From the NCBI GenBank assembly GCA_947246475.1, contig CAMXSH010000001.1, forward strand, positions 62,001 through 126,000: a stretch of DNA of 64,000 nucleotides, given 5' to 3'. Under the pieces are notes generated by a model that saw only the letters and a program-made list of their open reading frames with translations, did not search any database and was not told the DNA's origin. The stretch is from an uncultured Roseburia sp. (lineage in GTDB: Bacteria; Bacillota; Clostridia; Lachnospirales; Lachnospiraceae). The position numbers and the translations under genes were made by a program. Shown in pieces: positions 50,398 to 62,706 of the stretch; positions within the stretch are counted from its first letter, which is position 1; every line of letters starts with the position of its first letter.

Positions 50398-51426
50398 ATG
50401 GTATTGGATGAGCGGAAGCAGAAGATTCTGGAAGCCATCATCCATAATTACATGGAGAGCGGGGAACCAGTTGGTTCACGTACTGTTTCCAAGTATACGG
50501 ATCTGAATCTGAGTTCCGCGACGATTCGGAATGAGATGGCAGATCTGGAGGAAATGGGATATATTCTCCAGCCCCATACTTCAGCGGGAAGGATTCCTTC
50601 TGATAAGGCATATCGTCTGTATGTAGACACAGTTCTCAAAAATAAAGAAAAAGAAGTAGACGATATGAAAGGAGTGCTGATCGAGAAGGCGGATAAGATT
50701 GATCTGCTTTTGAAACAGGTGGCGAAGCTGCTTGCCGAGAATACGAATTATACGACCATGGTTTCCAAACCGAGATATGAGCATAAGAAGATTAAATTTA
50801 TTCAGCTGAATCAAATATCGGATGTACAGCTTCTTGTCATTGTTGTTCTGGATAATAACCATGTAAATAACAAGTTTATTGATCTGGCATACCCGATTGA
50901 TGATAATATAGTCTCGCAGTTGAATTTCCTCATAAATGCGGCTTTAAATGGTCTGGATGTGACAGAGATCAATCTGGCGATCATGCAGGATATCAAAGAG
51001 AAGGCAGGCGAATACGGAGATCTTGCTTCCAGCATTCTCGACTGCATTGGAGAGGCGCTGAAGGATGAGGAAACATCAGAGATTTATACATCTGGCGCTA
51101 CTAATATTTTAAAATATCCTGAACTTAGTGATAAAGAGAAGATGGTAGAATTATTATCCACTTTTGAGGAAAAACAGAGACTGGAAGCGTGGGTAAACGA
51201 TGAGGCAGATCCGGAAGAGCATGGGATTCAGGTATATATTGGCGACGAGTCTCCGGTAGAAGCCATGAAAAACTGTTCTGTTGTGACCGCTACTTATAAG
51301 ATTAAAGAAGGCGTTTATGGGAAAATAGGAATTGTTGGACCAAAGCGTATGGATTATGAGAAAGTGGTTGGAACTCTGGAAAACTGTATGCAGCAGCTGG
51401 ATGATATTTTTAAATCCAAGGAATGA
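50398..51426 (+). CDS. hrcA: Heat-inducible transcription repressor HrcA
   Basis: Represses this operon by binding CIRCE, with activity kept up by GroEL in the known model. ATG 50398 is chosen (GGAAG upstream); the track start at 50368 lies inside CIRCE. The 342 residues include the winged helix LDERKQKILEAIIHNYMESGEPVGSRTVSKYTDLNLSSATIRNEMADLEEMGYILQPHTSAGRIPSDKAYRLYV and the C-terminal GAF-like part ending YKIKEGVYGKIGIVGPKRMDYEKVVGTLE. Its stop overlaps the grpE ATG. Confidence 0.98.
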   Translation: MVLDERKQKILEAIIHNYMESGEPVGSRTVSKYTDLNLSSATIRNEMADLEEMGYILQPHTSAGRIPSDKAYRLYVDTVLKNKEKEVDDMKGVLIEKADKIDLLLKQVAKLLAENTNYTTMVSKPRYEHKKIKFIQLNQISDVQLLVIVVLDNNHVNNKFIDLAYPIDDNIVSQLNFLINAALNGLDVTEINLAIMQDIKEKAGEYGDLASSILDCIGEALKDEETSEIYTSGATNILKYPELSDKEKMVELLSTFEEKQRLEAWVNDEADPEEHGIQVYIGDESPVEAMKNCSVVTATYKIKEGVYGKIGIVGPKRMDYEKVVGTLENCMQQLDDIFKSKE

Positions 51427-52073
51427 TAGGTGGAAAGGCGGTAGAGAACGTGGCAGAGGAAAAGATAAACGAGCAGATTGACAATGAGAACGATGCAGAG
51501 GAGATTTCTGCGGAAGAAAAGTCAGAAGATATCCAGGAGGAAGAGAACATGGCTTCTGGTGAAGAGGTGACGCCGGAATCAGAGGAGAAAAAGGATTCCA
51601 AGGCGGGAGCAAAAGAAAAAAAGAAAAAGAGAAAAGATAAAAAAGATGAAAAGATCGAGGAATTAAATGACAGGCTTTTGCGCAACATGGCAGAGTTTGA
51701 GAATTTCAGGAACCGCTCGGAGAAGGAAAAGACATTGATGTTTGAAATTGGCGCCAAATCCGTTGTTGAAAAGATTCTTCCCGTAGTGGATAATTTTGAA
51801 CGGGGGCTGGGGGCAGTTACCGAAGAGGAAAAAGAGAATGCTTTTGTGAAGGGCATGGAAGCGGTGTATAAACAGTTTTCCACAGTGCTTGAAGAGATTG
51901 GGGTTGTCCCCATCGAAGCAGTGGGAAAAGAATTTGATCCAAATCTCCACAATGCAGTGATGCATGACGAGGATGATTCCATGGAGGCTAACATTATTTC
52001 TGAAGAATTCCAGAAAGGATATATGTATAAGGACAGCGTGGTTAGACATTCCATGGTGAAAGTGGTCAATTAG
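51423..52073 (+). CDS. grpE: Nucleotide exchange factor GrpE
   Basis: Releases ADP from DnaK. The 216 residues have a long acidic/basic N-terminal coil (1-75, Glu- and Lys-rich, low complexity), then the GrpE core: LRNMAEFENFRNRSEKEK, VVEKILPVVDNFERGLGA, FVKGMEAVYKQFSTVLEEIGV and GKEFDPNLHNAVMHDEDDS, EEFQKGYMYKDSVVRHSMVKV. The ATG at 51423 overlaps the hrcA stop; a GTG at 51450 with GGAAAGG upstream is an alternative start giving a protein nine residues shorter. Confidence 0.96.
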   Translation: MIGGKAVENVAEEKINEQIDNENDAEEISAEEKSEDIQEEENMASGEEVTPESEEKKDSKAGAKEKKKKRKDKKDEKIEELNDRLLRNMAEFENFRNRSEKEKTLMFEIGAKSVVEKILPVVDNFERGLGAVTEEEKENAFVKGMEAVYKQFSTVLEEIGVVPIEAVGKEFDPNLHNAVMHDEDDSMEANIISEEFQKGYMYKDSVVRHSMVKVVN

Positions 52074-54017
<1,944 letters not shown>

Positions 54018-54097
54018 AATTGGGCTGATAATATTGAACTGGGGCTCGTGCTGTTGTATTGGCACGAGTCAAAGTTCGTTGTTATGGAGGAGAGAAA

Positions 54098-55201
54098 ATG
54101 GCTGAGAAACGTGATTATTACGAAGTGCTGGGTGTCGACCGAAATGCAGGCGACAGTGAATTAAAGAGTGCTTATCGTAAACTGGCGAAAAAATATCATC
54201 CTGATACAAATCCAGGGAATGCCGAAGCTGAGGCGAAGTTTAAGGAGGCTTCAGAGGCATATGCAGTACTGAGTGATTCAGAAAAGAGACGGCAGTATGA
54301 TCAGTTTGGGCATGCGGCTTTTGAAAATGGCGGGGGAGCTGGTGGATTTGACTTTTCCGGTATGGATATGGGAGATATCTTTGGAGATATCTTTGGGGAT
54401 TTCTTTGGTGGTGGAAGACGCCGTGATCCCAATGCACCTGTCAGGGGAGCCAATCTCCGCGCCCAGGTCAGGATTACTCTGGAAGAAGCATGTTTTGGTG
54501 TAGATAAGGAACTGGAGCTGAATTTGAAAGATGAGTGTAACACTTGTCACGGCACTGGGGCTAAGCCAGGGACAACACCAGAGACCTGTGCTACCTGCGG
54601 AGGTAAGGGACAGGTGGTTACAACGCAGAAATCCCTGTTTGGTATGGTACAGAATGTGACGACATGTCCCCATTGTCATGGTTCTGGAAAGGTGATCAAA
54701 GATAAATGCGGCGAATGTCATGGCACTGGCTACACATCAAGCCGTAAGAAAATTCAGGTATCGATACCGGCAGGCATCGATCATGGCCAGAGCGTCCGTA
54801 TTCGAGGAAAGGGGGAGCCTGGGACCAATGGTGGTGCAAGAGGAGATTTGCTGGTAGAAGTTTTTGTAGAGCGCAATCCAGACTTTGAGAGACGCGATTA
54901 TGATATTTTCTCTACCGCAAAGATATCCTATCCTAAGGCAGTGCTCGGAGGAGAGATCGTCGTAAAGACTATCGATGGTGAAGTGGCTTATACTGTGAAA
55001 GCAGGAACCCAGAATGGAACAAGGGTAAGGCTGAGAGGTAAGGGTGTTCCTTCTCTCAGGAACAAGAAGCTTCGTGGGAACCATTATGTAGATATTGTGG
55101 TTGATGTTCCTACGACGGTAAGCAAGGAGCAGAAGAAACTGTTACAGCAGCTGGAGGACAGTTTCAATGAAAAGGATGGGAAAAAGCATAAGAGGCGCTG
55201 A
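54098..55201 (+). CDS. dnaJ: Co-chaperone DnaJ
   Basis: Stimulates DnaK ATPase activity and delivers substrates. ATG 54098 (GGAGGAG upstream) gives [41 protein letters not shown] with the HPD motif; the track extension is spurious. A Gly/Phe region (75-125) follows. Four CxxCxGxG zinc motifs are visible: [24 protein letters not shown] and CGECHGTG. The C-terminal domains include [19 protein letters not shown]. Last gene of the heat-shock operon, about 367 residues. Confidence 0.98.
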   Translation: MAEKRDYYEVLGVDRNAGDSELKSAYRKLAKKYHPDTNPGNAEAEAKFKEASEAYAVLSDSEKRRQYDQFGHAAFENGGGAGGFDFSGMDMGDIFGDIFGDFFGGGRRRDPNAPVRGANLRAQVRITLEEACFGVDKELELNLKDECNTCHGTGAKPGTTPETCATCGGKGQVVTTQKSLFGMVQNVTTCPHCHGSGKVIKDKCGECHGTGYTSSRKKIQVSIPAGIDHGQSVRIRGKGEPGTNGGARGDLLVEVFVERNPDFERRDYDIFSTAKISYPKAVLGGEIVVKTIDGEVAYTVKAGTQNGTRVRLRGKGVPSLRNKKLRGNHYVDIVVDVPTTVSKEQKKLLQQLEDSFNEKDGKKHKRR

Positions 55202-55267
55202 ATATGATGATAAGATAATATCGTCGCCTTGGAAGAAAACAGAGCATAGTTCAATGGCGCGAATGTG

Positions 55268-55312
55268 AACCGTGTATCTGCTGTGAGAGATCAGCAGATA
55301 CACGGTTTTTTA
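55268..55312 (+). terminator. Terminator of the heat-shock operon
   Basis: AACCGTGTATCTGCTG pairs perfectly with CAGCAGATACACGGTT, followed by TTTTTAT. Confidence 0.95.
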
Positions 55313-55375
55313 TCTGAAGGAACCAAGTTGATTCTTGAAGAGGTTGCGCCTTTCTCAGTAGCACCCTTTTACATA

Positions 55376-55412
55376 AAAAACAGGCATCTTCCGGAGAAGA
55401 TGCCTGTAAAAA
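55376..55412 (-). terminator. Terminator of the secreted Ig-like gene
   Basis: ACAGGCATCTTC and GAAGATGCCTGT around CGG, with A and T runs on both sides; in position to end the minus-strand gene. Confidence 0.85.
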
Positions 55413-55427
55413 TTCAATCATAGGAAA

Positions 55428-56357
55428 TTATGCTACAGTAAATCTAGCTTTCAGTACTGTAATTTCATCGCCTACCTGATAAGGACAGTTGTCTTTCAGG
55501 TTCGGGATGTAGAACATGATTGGGTAGTTGATATTGGTATCAGGATCCTTGTCGCCGTTCATAGCGTTCTTAGGAATGGTGTAGCTGAAGGAGTATGTAT
55601 AGGTTTTACCCTTTTTGATCTTAGCTTCTTTAACTACGGCACCTTTATGCTCTTTGTTCTTCTTTACAGAAGCAAGGCTCCATTTCTGACCTGCTTTCTT
55701 TGCAATCTGAGCACGAAGCTTAGAATCGATTACATGGTAAGCAAATGGATAAGAAGCAGCTCCACCAGATGTGTAGTTGAAACAGAAGCCGAGCTCAGCA
55801 AGGTCATTCTTACCAGAGTTCTTAACTTGTACAGTGATGTTGATCTTCTTTCCTCTGAAGTCTTTTCCGCCGTTTGCTGGATCATAGAATACAGCACGGC
55901 AGAGCCACATACTGAAACTGTCATACTTAAAAGTACTGTAAGGACATTTTACTGGCGGTGCAAAAGATTCGCCGGTCTCAGAATTGGAACCAGTTTCTTT
56001 TGCAAGATCATAAATAACAGTACCAGATTTAGCAGCTTTTACTGTTACTTTACATGTAAGTTTCTGGCTCCCTACTTTAGCTGTAATTGTACAGCTTCCT
56101 GCTCCTGTTGCTGAAACAGTAGCGGATTTCCCTTTTCCCTTAACATTAGCTACCTGCTTATTGCTGGTTGACCATTTTGCTTTAGCGCCTGCTTTAAGTT
56201 TAGCATCTTTTCCACCTACTGTAAGAGTAAGTTTCTTCTTGTTCAACTTAGCAGCTGCGGAAGCTTCTGGTGCAGAAACGCTTGCGCAAGATACAGCTAC
56301 AGCCATGATCAATGTTCCTGCTACGATTTTCTTTGAAACTTTTGAGAACATAAACAT
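55428..56357 (-). CDS. Secreted protein with Ig-like (BIG2) module and beta-rich C-terminal domain
   Basis: A 309-residue exported protein. The signal peptide of about 34 residues (KIVAGTLIMAVAVSCASVSAPEASAAA) leads straight into a BIG2-like domain (35-112: KKKLTLTVGGKDAKLKAGAKAKWSTSNKQVANVKGKG, GSCTITAKVGSQKLTCKVTV). It is less lysine-rich than the modules on the xylanases and esterases. The C-terminal part (130-309) is a beta-sandwich-like domain with ITVQVKNSGKNDLAELGFCFNYTS and TYTYSFSYTIPKNA, which may bind carbohydrate. AGGAGG lies before two possible ATGs, 56357 and 56351. No enzyme motif was seen. Confidence 0.8.
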   Translation of the reverse strand: MFMFSKVSKKIVAGTLIMAVAVSCASVSAPEASAAAKLNKKKLTLTVGGKDAKLKAGAKAKWSTSNKQVANVKGKGKSATVSATGAGSCTITAKVGSQKLTCKVTVKAAKSGTVIYDLAKETGSNSETGESFAPPVKCPYSTFKYDSFSMWLCRAVFYDPANGGKDFRGKKINITVQVKNSGKNDLAELGFCFNYTSGGAASYPFAYHVIDSKLRAQIAKKAGQKWSLASVKKNKEHKGAVVKEAKIKKGKTYTYSFSYTIPKNAMNGDKDPDTNINYPIMFYIPNLKDNCPYQVGDEITVLKARFTVA

Positions 56358-56485
56358 TCTTCCTCCTTTTTAATTTGCTTCCATATTTGTGAAAAATCAC
56401 TAATAGGCAAAGCGATATTGTGAAGACATTATAACATTTTCATAAGGGGAATGCAAGTACTAATGGAAAATTAATATGGGAATTT

Positions 56486-57076
56486 TTACTTTTTCTTATG
56501 AAATAAGTGCTTCTTTTTTCCCTTATTTTTTTCATTCACTTTAGCTACTGCAGCTTCTTGTCTCGCCTTCTGAAAATTTCTTATGGTCTCGTCCAGCTGT
56601 TTAAACCGGGCTTCATCTGACTCTTCACGCTGTCTGACCAGATAGTCGATCTCTTTGCGTACATCATCAGAAACCCGTGAGCTGATATGATCGCTTAGCT
56701 CCCTTGAATTTTCACTCATGGCATCTTTTATGATATTAGTAAGTATAGACTTAAATTGTGTCATTTTGTCGCCATGTGGTGCATCTTCATTAGTTTTTAT
56801 TCCGCTTTGTCCGGAGGGACTGACTGCTGTGTCAGAGGCTTGTCCTGAAGATGGAATCTGGCTTTTGATATCTTTGAGAGAGATATGATTAGCTTTGAGA
56901 TTTTGTATGGATTTAAAGATCTTCAGGTCATCGTCTGTATATATGCGGTGTCCCATGGAGTTGCGGGGAATGTTAAGGCAAAGCTCATCCTCCCAGTAGC
57001 GTAATACATGGGGTTCCACGTTCATGAGCTTGGCGGCTTCCGATATGGAGTAGCATAACTGTACTGGTTCTTTCAT
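56486..57076 (-). CDS. MerR-like transcriptional regulator
   Basis: A 196-residue protein with an N-terminal winged helix of the MerR type (10-75: YSISEAAKLMNVEPHVLRYWEDELCLNIPRNSMGHRIYTDDDLKIFKSIQNLKANHISLKDIKSQI). A Ser/Gly-rich spacer (78-105) and a long C-terminal coiled coil (110-185) with a very basic end KKKHLFHKKK follow. There is no ligand-binding Cys set, so the signal is unknown. It lies 138 bases downstream of dnaB on the same strand. GAAAGGA lies upstream of the ATG. Confidence 0.9.
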   Translation of the reverse strand: MKEPVQLCYSISEAAKLMNVEPHVLRYWEDELCLNIPRNSMGHRIYTDDDLKIFKSIQNLKANHISLKDIKSQIPSSGQASDTAVSPSGQSGIKTNEDAPHGDKMTQFKSILTNIIKDAMSENSRELSDHISSRVSDDVRKEIDYLVRQREESDEARFKQLDETIRNFQKARQEAAVAKVNEKNKGKKKHLFHKKK

Positions 57077-57214
57077 AAAATAAAATCAGTCCTTTCCTTA
57101 ATGTTCTATTTAAGTATAGCATTAAGGATAAGGACTTCAAGTAGTGGTGCGCATATTTTGCAAGATTCGTACGACAGCTCTCGCCGTTATGTGACAAAAA
57201 AAGAAATAAAAATG

Positions 57215-58552
57215 CTAATTTGTCTCCAGGTTGGCAAATTTCGTGTATTCTGCCAGCCATTTTAGTTTAATGGTACAGGTGGGACCATTTCGCTGTTTGC
57301 CAATAATGATCTCCGTTACCCCTTTTTCTTCGGAATCTTTGTGGTAATATTCATCCCGATAAATAAACATGACAACATCGGCGTCCTGTTCAATGGCTCC
57401 GGATTCACGGAGATCAGAAAGCATGGGACGTTTGTCTTCCCGGCTCTCTACCGCCCGGCTCAGCTGGGAGAGGGCGATAACAGGACAGTCAATCTCTCTT
57501 GCCAGTGCCTTGAGAGAACGGGAAATATCAGAAATCTCCTGCTGACGGGACTCGTTTTTCCGGCTTCCTGAGCCTGACATCAGCTGCAGGTAGTCGATGA
57601 TTACCAGTCCGAGATTGTTTTCCAGCTTTAGTTTTCGACATTTTGAGCGCAGCTGCGCAATGCTGATACCAGGTGTATCATCGATAATAAGGGGGGATTC
57701 TCCGAGGAGGATCGTACTTTCTGTAAGTTTTCCCCACTCCTCATCTGCAAGGTTTCCCACGCGGATGTGCTGGGAGTCTACTTTTGAATTCATGGATATC
57801 AGTCTTTTTGCCAGCTGGACCCGTGACATCTCCAGGCTGAAGATAGCAGTGGAAATGTTGTTTTTTATGGCAACGGTCTCTGCGATATTCAGGACAAATG
57901 CTGTCTTGCCCATGGAAGGGCGGGCAGCGATCAGTATAAGATCGGATTTCTGTAATCCGGCAGTCCTGGCATCCAGATCATAAAAACCTGTGGATATGCC
58001 GGTCACGGCGCCCACCGTTTTGGCGGCATTCTGAATGCTTTCAAGAGTCTCCAGTGCCACCTGGCGAATGGGAACAAAATCACTGGTAGAACGGTTTTGT
58101 ACAACGTCAAAAATCTGCTTTTCCGTCTGTTCGAGAAGCTGATCCAGGTTTTCCGAATCCTGATAACATTCATTGGCGATGGATTCAGATACCCGTATCA
58201 GCCTTCTTAGAACAGCTTTTTCTTTCACGATATCTGCATAATACTTAATATTGGCAGAGGTGGGGACAGAGGAAATGATACCGCTGATAAATTCGACACT
58301 GCACAGTTCAGCGGGGACTTCCTGTTCCTTTAATTTATTCTGCAGGGTAACCAGATCTGCCGGTCTGCCCTCCTGATACAGAGCAATCATGGCATTGTAC
58401 AGAGTTTTGAATTGAGGATTATAGAAATCCTCCGCCACTAAGATCTCGGAGGCGGTGATGATCGCCTCCTGATCCAGAAGCACGGCTCCGATCACAGATT
58501 GTTCTGCCTCTGTGCTGTGGGGAAGGATTCGTTTGATCATTTGTTCTTCCAT
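57215..58552 (-). CDS. dnaB: Replicative DNA helicase DnaB
   Basis: The hexameric helicase that opens the replication fork. The 445 residues have the N-terminal interaction domain (RILPHSTEAEQSVIGAVLLDQEAI), a linker and the RecA-like motor: Walker A LIAARPSMGKTAFVLNIA, FSLEMSRVQLAKRLISMNSKV, Walker B LGLVIIDYLQLMSGSG and the arginine finger region SQLSRAVESREDKRPMLSDLRESGAIEQDADVVMFIYRDEYY. It follows rplI by 7 bases in the conserved gdpP-rplI-dnaB order. Confidence 0.98.
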   Translation of the reverse strand: MEEQMIKRILPHSTEAEQSVIGAVLLDQEAIITASEILVAEDFYNPQFKTLYNAMIALYQEGRPADLVTLQNKLKEQEVPAELCSVEFISGIISSVPTSANIKYYADIVKEKAVLRRLIRVSESIANECYQDSENLDQLLEQTEKQIFDVVQNRSTSDFVPIRQVALETLESIQNAAKTVGAVTGISTGFYDLDARTAGLQKSDLILIAARPSMGKTAFVLNIAETVAIKNNISTAIFSLEMSRVQLAKRLISMNSKVDSQHIRVGNLADEEWGKLTESTILLGESPLIIDDTPGISIAQLRSKCRKLKLENNLGLVIIDYLQLMSGSGSRKNESRQQEISDISRSLKALAREIDCPVIALSQLSRAVESREDKRPMLSDLRESGAIEQDADVVMFIYRDEYYHKDSEEKGVTEIIIGKQRNGPTCTIKLKWLAEYTKFANLETN

Positions 58553-58559
58553 GATGGTC

Positions 58560-59006
58560 TCATTTCTCTTTTACGATTACTTTTAATTCTGCTGTTACCT
58601 TAGGATGCAGCTTTACTGGAACTGTAAAACTACCTACACTTTTAATAGGTTCTGCTAGATTCATTTTCTTTTTATCCAGATCATAGCCAAGCTGGTCCTT
58701 TGCGGCTGCGGAAATTTCTTTTGTGGAGACGGAACCGAAAGCACGTCCGTCCGAACCGGCCTTTATGGAAAGGGTTACCGATTTGCCGGAAAGCTCTTCT
58801 GCAAGTGCTTTTGCCTTTTCCAGATTCTCGGCAGCGATCTTTTCATCATTCTGCTTCTGCAGTTTCAGGTCATTTAGTGCCTTTGGGGTGGCTTCCAGAC
58901 CAAGATTTTTCTTGAAAATAAAGTTTCTGGCATAACCATCGCTCACATTTACAACTTCACCCTTTTTACCAAGGGATTTTACATCTTCTAAAAGTATTAC
59001 TTTCAT
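58560..59006 (-). CDS. rplI: 50S ribosomal protein L9
   Basis: The 148-residue L9, an elongated two-domain protein binding 23S rRNA. N-domain [44 protein letters not shown], a connecting helix and the C-domain [45 protein letters not shown]. Its start overlaps the end of gdpP by 4 bases. Confidence 0.98.
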   Translation of the reverse strand: MKVILLEDVKSLGKKGEVVNVSDGYARNFIFKKNLGLEATPKALNDLKLQKQNDEKIAAENLEKAKALAEELSGKSVTLSIKAGSDGRAFGSVSTKEISAAAKDQLGYDLDKKKMNLAEPIKSVGSFTVPVKLHPKVTAELKVIVKEK

Positions 59007-61057
59007 TGGATTTCACCTTCTTCTTTCATTTTAGTCAGTACATCCAGGATCACAGTCCTGCCCTCCTGAAGGGTACGTCCCTCCAGCTGCGCGCCGGCGC
59101 TGGTGATATGCCCGCCGCCGCCAAGTTTCTCCATGACAACCTGTACATTAAGTTCGTCGATGGAACGGGCGCTGATATATATTTTTCCTTCAAATTCTGT
59201 CAGGACAAAAGACGCTTTGATACCGTCGATATCGAGAAGCTCGTTGGCAATTTTCGCCCCGACAATTGTCGGAGATTCACACTGGTTCGCGTTACAGAGT
59301 GCGACAGCATAGCTGTTCATGAATATTTCTGTGTTCTGGATCGCCTCTGCTTTCACCTTATATTCATCCAAGTCGGCGCGGAAGAGTTTGCGGATCCTTG
59401 TGATATCTGCTCCGGAGCGGCGCAGGAATGCTACTGCTTCAAAGGTTCTCACGCCAGGTTTGTTCATGAAATTATTTGTGTCCACCATGATACCCGAATA
59501 TAACACATCTGCTTCATAGGATTTGAGTCTAACTTCTTCCCCTACATACTGAAGGATTTCTGCTACCATCTCACAGGTAGAGGAAGCAAAGGGTTCGACA
59601 TAGGACAGGGTGGGGTTTTCAAAGGATTCGCCTGCCTGACGGTGGTGGTCGAAAACTACCAGGGAGGAGGCGAGATTTACCAGTTCTGGTTCATCTGTAT
59701 AAGATGGAACATTTACGTCTACGATTACCAGAAGTGTTCCATTGGTCATCAGTCCTCTGGCGCTGTCCCCAGTGATAAACAGATCGTCATCGTAATCCCC
59801 GTTCTTCATCAGCATTGTGAGGACAGGACGAAGGGAAGACGTCACTTTATTTGTGACAATATGAGCCTTTTTACCGAGTGCATTGGCAATGCGGTAAATA
59901 CCGATGGCGCTTCCCATGGCATCCACGTCCGGAAGCTGATGTCCCATAATGATGACCTGTTCTGCTGCTTCTATGGATTCCCGGAGTGCATGAGCCTTGA
60001 CCCTTGCTTTGACCCGGGTATTTTTTTCTTTTTGGATACTTTTGCCGCCATAGTAGAGAATGTTATCTTTTGTTTTTATAACAACCTGATCCCCGCCTCT
60101 GGCAAGAGCCAGGTCAATGGCGCTGCGGGAGTATTCCTGGCGCTTCTTGTAAGTGTCTGCCTGAATGCCGATTCCCATGCTTATAGTGATGGATACATCA
60201 TCTCCTACATTAACGTTCCTGATCTCATCCAAAAGAGAGAATTTATCATTTTGAAGTTCTGACAGGTATTTGTGGCGGAAAAGGAAAATATATTTGTCCT
60301 TTTCCAGTTTCTTTGTAATGGCATCAATCCGCAGCATATATTTATTGATCTTACGGTCGATCAGTGCCACTAAAAGGGCGCGGCGGACTTCATCCACCGG
60401 CTCCAGGGATTCATCGTAATTATCGATATACAGCAGTCCCACATCCAGCCGCTGTTCATTATTTTCCTTCATGTAGCGGATGATCTCAGTCTCATCAAAA
60501 ATGTAAAAAACAAAGAAGTTGTCTCCCAGCCCCATGGTAGCGGAATCTTCCGCAATATTTTGTGTGGTATCAGTGACATTTACTTTTTGGATCACCGCCT
60601 TAAAATATTTTTCTTCTGTATGAAAATGAATCTCTGAGTTTTCTGTGGTACTTTTAGGAAAGGTGTCAACGGTAAGATTAGAGATGACAGAATCGATCGC
60701 AAATCGTTTTTTGGCACCTTCCGGGTAAAAAGTAGAAAGAAAACTTCTGTTACACCAAAGACAGGAACCGGCCCAGTCAGTGATCACAAGGGGAATCGCC
60801 AGATCCCCAGCCAGCCGCTCGGCGGTCTGGTTAAAGCGAACGGCATACTGTACGATATCCCGAAGAAGTTCCCGGCGCTTAAAGTAAAATAACAAAAAAG
60901 CTAATATAATATAAAGAAGAACATATCCGGTCATAAGAGCACCGGCTTTTATGCTCATCGTGTAGATATGAATGTTCATGGCGAGCAGCAGTGGTGAAAG
61001 AAGCAGCGGCCATCTCAGGTAGGAACGCAGTGTCCCCTGAATTCTATTTCCCTTCAA
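59003..61057 (-). CDS. gdpP: c-di-AMP phosphodiesterase GdpP (DHH family)
   Basis: Breaks down c-di-AMP, which controls osmotic and cell-wall balance. The 684 residues show two membrane helices (about 12-58), a PAS-like domain (80-170), a degenerate GGDEF domain (180-315, with RGGDQVVIK in place of an active site) and DHH/DHHA1 domains (345-680). Metal residues are in [19 protein letters not shown] and VVFDHHRQ, with the DHHA1 [13 protein letters not shown] near the end. It heads the gdpP-rplI-dnaB group. The N-terminal extension of the ORF is short, and the ATG at 61057 is acceptable. Confidence 0.96.
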   Translation of the reverse strand: MKGNRIQGTLRSYLRWPLLLSPLLLAMNIHIYTMSIKAGALMTGYVLLYIILAFLLFYFKRRELLRDIVQYAVRFNQTAERLAGDLAIPLVITDWAGSCLWCNRSFLSTFYPEGAKKRFAIDSVISNLTVDTFPKSTTENSEIHFHTEEKYFKAVIQKVNVTDTTQNIAEDSATMGLGDNFFVFYIFDETEIIRYMKENNEQRLDVGLLYIDNYDESLEPVDEVRRALLVALIDRKINKYMLRIDAITKKLEKDKYIFLFRHKYLSELQNDKFSLLDEIRNVNVGDDVSITISMGIGIQADTYKKRQEYSRSAIDLALARGGDQVVIKTKDNILYYGGKSIQKEKNTRVKARVKAHALRESIEAAEQVIIMGHQLPDVDAMGSAIGIYRIANALGKKAHIVTNKVTSSLRPVLTMLMKNGDYDDDLFITGDSARGLMTNGTLLVIVDVNVPSYTDEPELVNLASSLVVFDHHRQAGESFENPTLSYVEPFASSTCEMVAEILQYVGEEVRLKSYEADVLYSGIMVDTNNFMNKPGVRTFEAVAFLRRSGADITRIRKLFRADLDEYKVKAEAIQNTEIFMNSYAVALCNANQCESPTIVGAKIANELLDIDGIKASFVLTEFEGKIYISARSIDELNVQVVMEKLGGGGHITSAGAQLEGRTLQEGRTVILDVLTKMKEEGEIQ

Positions 61058-61150
61058 TCATTTCCCTCCATTCCCATTTTTGAATATATAAAGTCATTAT
61101 ACCATCATTTATAGCAAAAGGAAAGAAAAATAAATAAGCCAAAGAATAAA

Positions 61151-61196
61151 AAATACCACTGCCCATACCTGTTTTTGGTACGCAGTGGTATTTTTA
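61151..61196. terminator. Bidirectional terminator before the gdpP operon
   Basis: ATACCACTGC pairs with GCAGTGGTAT with extra pairing of TACC/GGTA in the loop, flanked by A and T runs; it ends the esterase gene reading towards lower coordinates. Confidence 0.85.
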
Positions 61197-61220
61197 TATA
61201 AAAATTAGTTGAAAGAGTTT

Positions 61221-62507
61221 TTAGAATATTCTTCTTACAAAGTTGTACAAACCGTTTTTCCATGCTGAATGGTCATGGCCGACATTCGGAATCTCGTAAT
61301 AATCATGAGGGGTTCCGTTCTTAGTAAGGGTATTGTGGTAATTTAATGGATTCTCACCCACGGTATTATCATTTTCACCTTTGCAGATCATAATGTAGGT
61401 TCTGTCGTTATAACCATCCGGGAGCTTAAAAGTATCCTCTGTAAAAAGACCATCATCCTCATCGTGGTTATATGGAAGTACGCCTGGGGCAGGTTCAAAG
61501 GCGCCAATATAGCCAAAGGTATCTGGAATGGTAAGTCCTATGTAAAGTGATTCACGACCGCCCATGGAAAGTCCGGCGATAGCAGTGTTGGCCCGTCCTT
61601 CAGCAATAGAGTAATTCTTCATGTAAGGCATCAAATCATCCCGCAGGTCATTGATGAAGTTGTCAAATGCTTTAAAGTGTTCTGGTGTATATAAATCGCT
61701 AGGATCTTTTTTGTCATCGGCACGGGCGCGGACATTCGGCATGACTACGATCATTTCTGGTGCCATTTCTTCAGCGATCAGGTTACCGATCACCTGGACT
61801 GGATTGCTGCCGAGCCATTCGGTGTGGTCGCCGCCGATTCCGTGAAGAAGATAAAGGACAGGGTATTTTTTTTCATCCGAGTAACCAGCGGGGAGTATCA
61901 CATTAGCAGTCCGTCTTGTTCCTGTAGTGCTGGAATTATAATGGATCGTGGATAAGGTTCCATAGGTCACACCGCTTTTCTTCTGGTCAAAGCCTTTTGG
62001 TGTATCATAATTATCATCCTCTTCCCGCGGAGGAAGGGTTGGGATCGGAGTAGGCGTCGGTTCCGGGGTTGGAGTGACTGCAGGAACCGGAGAAACCGTG
62101 ACATTTGCCGGTGGCGCGGCTGTGGGTGCCGGAGGTGCAGGTGTAGGTTTTGGAGACGGGATCGATTTTGTTTTGACCCGGATCTGAACCGTTCCAAGAC
62201 TTTTGGTTTTCTTTTTGTATTTTTCTTTCACAGTGATCTTAGCATTTCCGGCTTTTTTTGCTTGGACAACACCTTTTTTGCTAACAGATGCGATAGCTTT
62301 TTTGTTGGATTTATAGCTGTATACCGCTTTTTTCTTTTTGTTTTTGATCTGAATCTGTTTCTTTTGTCCTACGGTTAAATTGATTTTTTTTGCTTTCAGC
62401 GATGCTTTTTTGGCAGCATCAGAGACCGGCGCACTGACAAGACCGATGACCAGGGAACCGAGCATCAGACCTGTTAAAACGCGGGATGATTTTGTGTGTT
62501 TATTCAT
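61221..62507 (-). CDS. Secreted esterase (feruloyl/acetyl xylan esterase-like), second copy
   Basis: A 428-residue paralogue of the esterase at 40 kb. Signal peptide about 1-31 (VLTGLMLGSLVIGLVSAPVSDAA), Lys-rich BIG2-like module (33-115: KKINLTVGQKKQIQIKNKKKKAVYSYKS, KKGVVQAKKAGNAKITVKEKYKKK), a long Pro/Thr linker (118-162) and an esterase domain (170-428). YPVLYLLHGIGGDHTEW, nucleophile Ser in AGLSMGGRESLYIG (about 313), Asp in GENDNT and His in VGHDHSAW are visible. GGAGG lies before the ATG. It may share control with the divergent AraC-type regulator region upstream. Confidence 0.91.
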   Translation of the reverse strand: MNKHTKSSRVLTGLMLGSLVIGLVSAPVSDAAKKASLKAKKINLTVGQKKQIQIKNKKKKAVYSYKSNKKAIASVSKKGVVQAKKAGNAKITVKEKYKKKTKSLGTVQIRVKTKSIPSPKPTPAPPAPTAAPPANVTVSPVPAVTPTPEPTPTPIPTLPPREEDDNYDTPKGFDQKKSGVTYGTLSTIHYNSSTTGTRRTANVILPAGYSDEKKYPVLYLLHGIGGDHTEWLGSNPVQVIGNLIAEEMAPEMIVVMPNVRARADDKKDPSDLYTPEHFKAFDNFINDLRDDLMPYMKNYSIAEGRANTAIAGLSMGGRESLYIGLTIPDTFGYIGAFEPAPGVLPYNHDEDDGLFTEDTFKLPDGYNDRTYIMICKGENDNTVGENPLNYHNTLTKNGTPHDYYEIPNVGHDHSAWKNGLYNFVRRIF

Positions 62508-62619
62508 GGGTAATCCTCCTCTGGATCTTCATTTATTTATCCTTAAAGATCATTATACAAAACACCAGACAGGGGCTCAATGATCAATTGTGCTGAATAC
62601 TTGACTTATGTAGCAACGT

Positions 62620-62637
62620 CGGTTCAGGGGGACCGAC
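62620..62637. repeat. Small hairpin in the esterase-araC gap
   Basis: GTCGGT (left) and ACCGAC (right) around TCAGGGGG, in the 199-base gap before the esterase gene. No T run follows. Its role is unknown. Confidence 0.3.
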
Positions 62638-62706
62638 ATACGAGTGCATTTTGGGCCTGGTTCAAAGGCGTAAAACTGGTTGTTACTTACATTCAGTTAC
62701 GCTGAA